Assembly (NCBI GenBank): GCA_938049325.1
Contig: CALICC010000003.1
Location: 1 to 41,936 of the forward strand
DNA: 41,936 nucleotides
Source of the DNA: an uncultured Ilumatobacter sp.
GTDB taxonomy: Bacteria > Actinomycetota > Acidimicrobiia > Acidimicrobiales > Ilumatobacteraceae
Direction: 5' to 3'
Below the pieces are notes generated by a model. That model was not told the origin of the DNA. It saw nothing but the letters and a program-made list of their open reading frames with translations, and made no database searches. The translations under genes and the position numbers were made by a program. Positions 40,164-41,936 of the stretch are shown here, in pieces (the first letter of the stretch is position 1; each line of letters starts with the position of its first letter).

Positions 40164-41936
40164 ATGAGTACTGCTGAAGACACCACCTCTGAAACGGGTT
40201 CTGAAACAGGCACGCGAGCGCGGATCAAGCCGCACCAGCTGCCACTCGTCATCTTCACGGCGATGGCGGTCTTCACCGTCGTTTCGGGCATCATCCCGCA
40301 GATCACCGGGTGGAAGAGCGACAGCCCGATTCACCGCACGGTGTTCGTGAACGTTCCGGGTCCGCTGCAGATCGCGTTCTACACGGTGATCCCGGCGCTG
40401 CTCGTGTGGGTCGCGATCATGTTCTCGCACCGGATGAAGAACTGGGAGCGCGGCGCACCCTCTCAGCGCAAGACCACGACCAAGAACGCCGCCAAGCGAC
40501 TCAAGGACTTCCGAGCCGGCGTCTACATGCAGACGCTGCTGCGCGACGCCGGTGCGGGCCTCATGCACTCGATGATCTACTTCGGGTTCCTCGGACTGCT
40601 CGGCGTGACGACGGTGCTCGAAGTCGACCACCAGATGCCTGAGGCACTGAAGTTCCTCCACGGCGACGTGTATCGCGGTTACGTCGCCTTCGGTGACCTC
40701 ATGGGCCTGATCTTCATGGTCGGCATCGTGTGGGCGATCGTGCGCCGCTACGTGCAGCGCCCGTACCGCATTCGCATCAAGTCGAAGCCCGAGCACGCCA
40801 TCATTCTCGGCACGTTCTTCGTCATCGGCCTCTCCGGCTTCGGCGCCGAGATGTTCCGCATCGCACTCGAAGGCCAGACCCGCAACGTCGACTACGAGAA
40901 GTGGAGCTTCATCGGCTACCCGCTCTCGACACTCGTCGACGGTTGGGGCACCTCGACCCTGCAGCTGTGGCACCAGATCTGGTGGGTCGCTCACGTCGTC
41001 AGCTTCCTCGTCTTCCTCGCGATCCTGCCGATCACGATGCTGCGCCACATGTTCACCTCGCCGATCAACATGTACCTCAAGGACAAGGACCGCCCGAAGG
41101 GCGCCATGCGTCCGATGGCAAACCTCATGGAGACCGAGCTCGAGTCGTTCGGCGCCTCCGTCGTCGAAGACTTCACCTGGAAGCAGCTGCTCGACCTCGA
41201 CGCCTGCACCATGTGCGGACGTTGCACCTCCGTGTGCCCGGCGCACGCCACCGGCAAGCCGCTCGACCCGCGCGAGATCGTGCTCAAGTCGGGCGAAGTC
41301 ATGGCCGCAACCGGCACCCCCGCCGTCTCGCCGCCGCTCGGCACCGATAAAGAGATCACGGTCTCGGCCAACTCGCTGTTCGAACGCATCACGGCCGAAG
41401 AGCTGTGGGCGTGCACCACGTGCAAGGCCTGCGACGAGATCTGCCCGGTCAACATCGAGATCACCGACAAGATCTTCGACATGCGTCGCTACCTGTCGCT
41501 GATGGAGTCGAACTTCCCCGCCGAGCTCGGCAACGCCTACCGAGCGATGGAGAACCAGGGCAACCCGTGGGGCCTCAACCAAGGCGAGCGTGCCGACTGG
41601 GCCGAAGGCATCGAAGGCGTGCAGATCGTCGACCCGGGCGAAACCCTCGACACCGAGTACCTCTACTGGGTCGGTTGCGCCGGTTCGTTCGACGACAAGA
41701 ACAAGAAGGTCACCCAGGCCATGGCGAACCTGCTTCGCCGTGCCGGCATCGATGTCGCCATCCTCGGCCCGTCCGAGATGTGCACGGGCGACTCCGCTCG
41801 CCGTTCGGGCAACGAGTACCTGTTCCAGATGCTCGCCCAACCCAACGTCGAGATGCTCAACGAGATGGGCGTCAAGAAGATCATCGCCCAGTGCCCGCAC
41901 TGCCTCAACACGTTGAAGAACGAGTACCCGCAGCTC
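40164..41936 (+). CDS. Membrane (Fe-S) oxidoreductase, EtfD/HdrD-like (partial at right edge)
   Basis: The frame from ATG 40164 is open to the window end (591 codons) and continues beyond it. The N-terminal half has about five helices (for example PLVIFTAMAVFTVVSGIIP, IAFYTVIPALLVWVAIMF, AIILGTFFVIGLSGFGAEMF) with spaced His residues that may bind heme, as in NarI-like cytochrome b. Then come two 4Fe-4S motifs, CTMCGRCTSVCP from Cys 348 and CTTCKACDEICP from Cys 417, and the first cysteine-rich CCG parts (VGCAGSFDD, CPHCLNTL from Cys 577). This layout matches mycobacterial EtfD, which passes electrons from ETF in fatty-acid beta-oxidation to menaquinone. It probably has that role here. Confidence 0.88.
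   Translation, partial: MSTAEDTTSETGSETGTRARIKPHQLPLVIFTAMAVFTVVSGIIPQITGWKSDSPIHRTVFVNVPGPLQIAFYTVIPALLVWVAIMFSHRMKNWERGAPSQRKTTTKNAAKRLKDFRAGVYMQTLLRDAGAGLMHSMIYFGFLGLLGVTTVLEVDHQMPEALKFLHGDVYRGYVAFGDLMGLIFMVGIVWAIVRRYVQRPYRIRIKSKPEHAIILGTFFVIGLSGFGAEMFRIALEGQTRNVDYEKWSFIGYPLSTLVDGWGTSTLQLWHQIWWVAHVVSFLVFLAILPITMLRHMFTSPINMYLKDKDRPKGAMRPMANLMETELESFGASVVEDFTWKQLLDLDACTMCGRCTSVCPAHATGKPLDPREIVLKSGEVMAATGTPAVSPPLGTDKEITVSANSLFERITAEELWACTTCKACDEICPVNIEITDKIFDMRRYLSLMESNFPAELGNAYRAMENQGNPWGLNQGERADWAEGIEGVQIVDPGETLDTEYLYWVGCAGSFDDKNKKVTQAMANLLRRAGIDVAILGPSEMCTGDSARRSGNEYLFQMLAQPNVEMLNEMGVKKIIAQCPHCLNTLKNEYPQL

Noticed and set aside
39924..41900. 658-codon minus-strand frame opposite the iron-sulfur oxidoreductase
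   Set aside because: Shadow frame rich in Arg, Asp and His. The plus-strand frame carries helices and two 4Fe-4S motifs.

Overview
The window is high-GC chromosomal DNA from an actinobacterium, most likely of the class Acidimicrobiia (an Ilumatobacter-type organism; this placement is an inference from style, not a database match). Supporting signs are a dnaK-grpE-dnaJ-hspR operon with HspR-type HAIR operators, EccC/EssC-like and FHA proteins, Thr-tract cell-surface linkers, frequent GTG starts, ATGA/GTGA gene overlaps, and many starts placed 6-9 nt after a TANNNT box, which is the signature of leaderless mRNAs. Genes cover almost everything. No gene-free stretch exceeds 300 bases; the longest (about 635 upstream, 13238-13459, 21845-22039, 31911-32104, 36122-36285) hold promoters, operators or hairpins. 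I saw no rRNA, tRNA, CRISPR array, prophage or insertion sequence.

Layout. 2-421: tail of a HAD phosphatase. 635-4867 (+): MoxR ATPase, DUF58 protein and a transglutaminase-fold membrane protein whose catalytic Cys and His are absent. 4915-8339 (-): four coupled genes (DUF2796/ZrgA-like lipoprotein, ABC ATPase, FtsX-type permease, DUF3299 lipoprotein) behind a Zur-box-like operator, probably a zinc uptake system. 8435-13237 (-): a 1600-residue surface protein with an N-terminal propeller-like region, about a dozen Ig/cadherin-like repeats and poly-Thr tracts. 13460-17709 (+): a soluble EccC/EssC-like protein with no intact P-loop and a coupled unknown protein. 17740-21844 (-): hspR, dnaJ, grpE, dnaK. 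22040-22447 (-): cytidine deaminase. 22593-28102 (+): a flavoprotein, then a coupled operon of a small membrane protein, a TauE/SafE-like transporter, a Ser/Thr kinase and a zinc-ribbon/FHA protein. 28124-31910 (-): a FrcBCAK-like sugar ABC transporter plus kinase, facing a divergent LacI regulator (32105-33136, +) across three perfect palindromic operators. 33185-34825 (+): phosphoglycerate mutase gpmI. 34877-36115 (-): a methyltransferase and a GGDEF protein that carries a C-terminal ribbon-helix-helix domain. 36286-38728 (-): a Nudix hydrolase and an arylsulfotransferase-family lipoprotein. 38839-40104 (+): a stand-alone cyclic-nucleotide-binding domain protein and a conserved unknown. 40164-end (+): a membrane iron-sulfur oxidoreductase of EtfD type, open at the right edge.

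How the genes may work together. MoxR/DUF58/transglutaminase-fold protein, the Ig-repeat surface protein, the EccC-like protein, and the kinase/FHA pair are types of gene that are often adjacent in actinobacteria. Here they are split by a zinc operon and the chaperone operon but may still form one envelope-assembly and phospho-signalling module. The most novel-looking single gene is the GGDEF-RHH fusion, which would join cyclic-di-GMP chemistry to DNA binding in one small protein.
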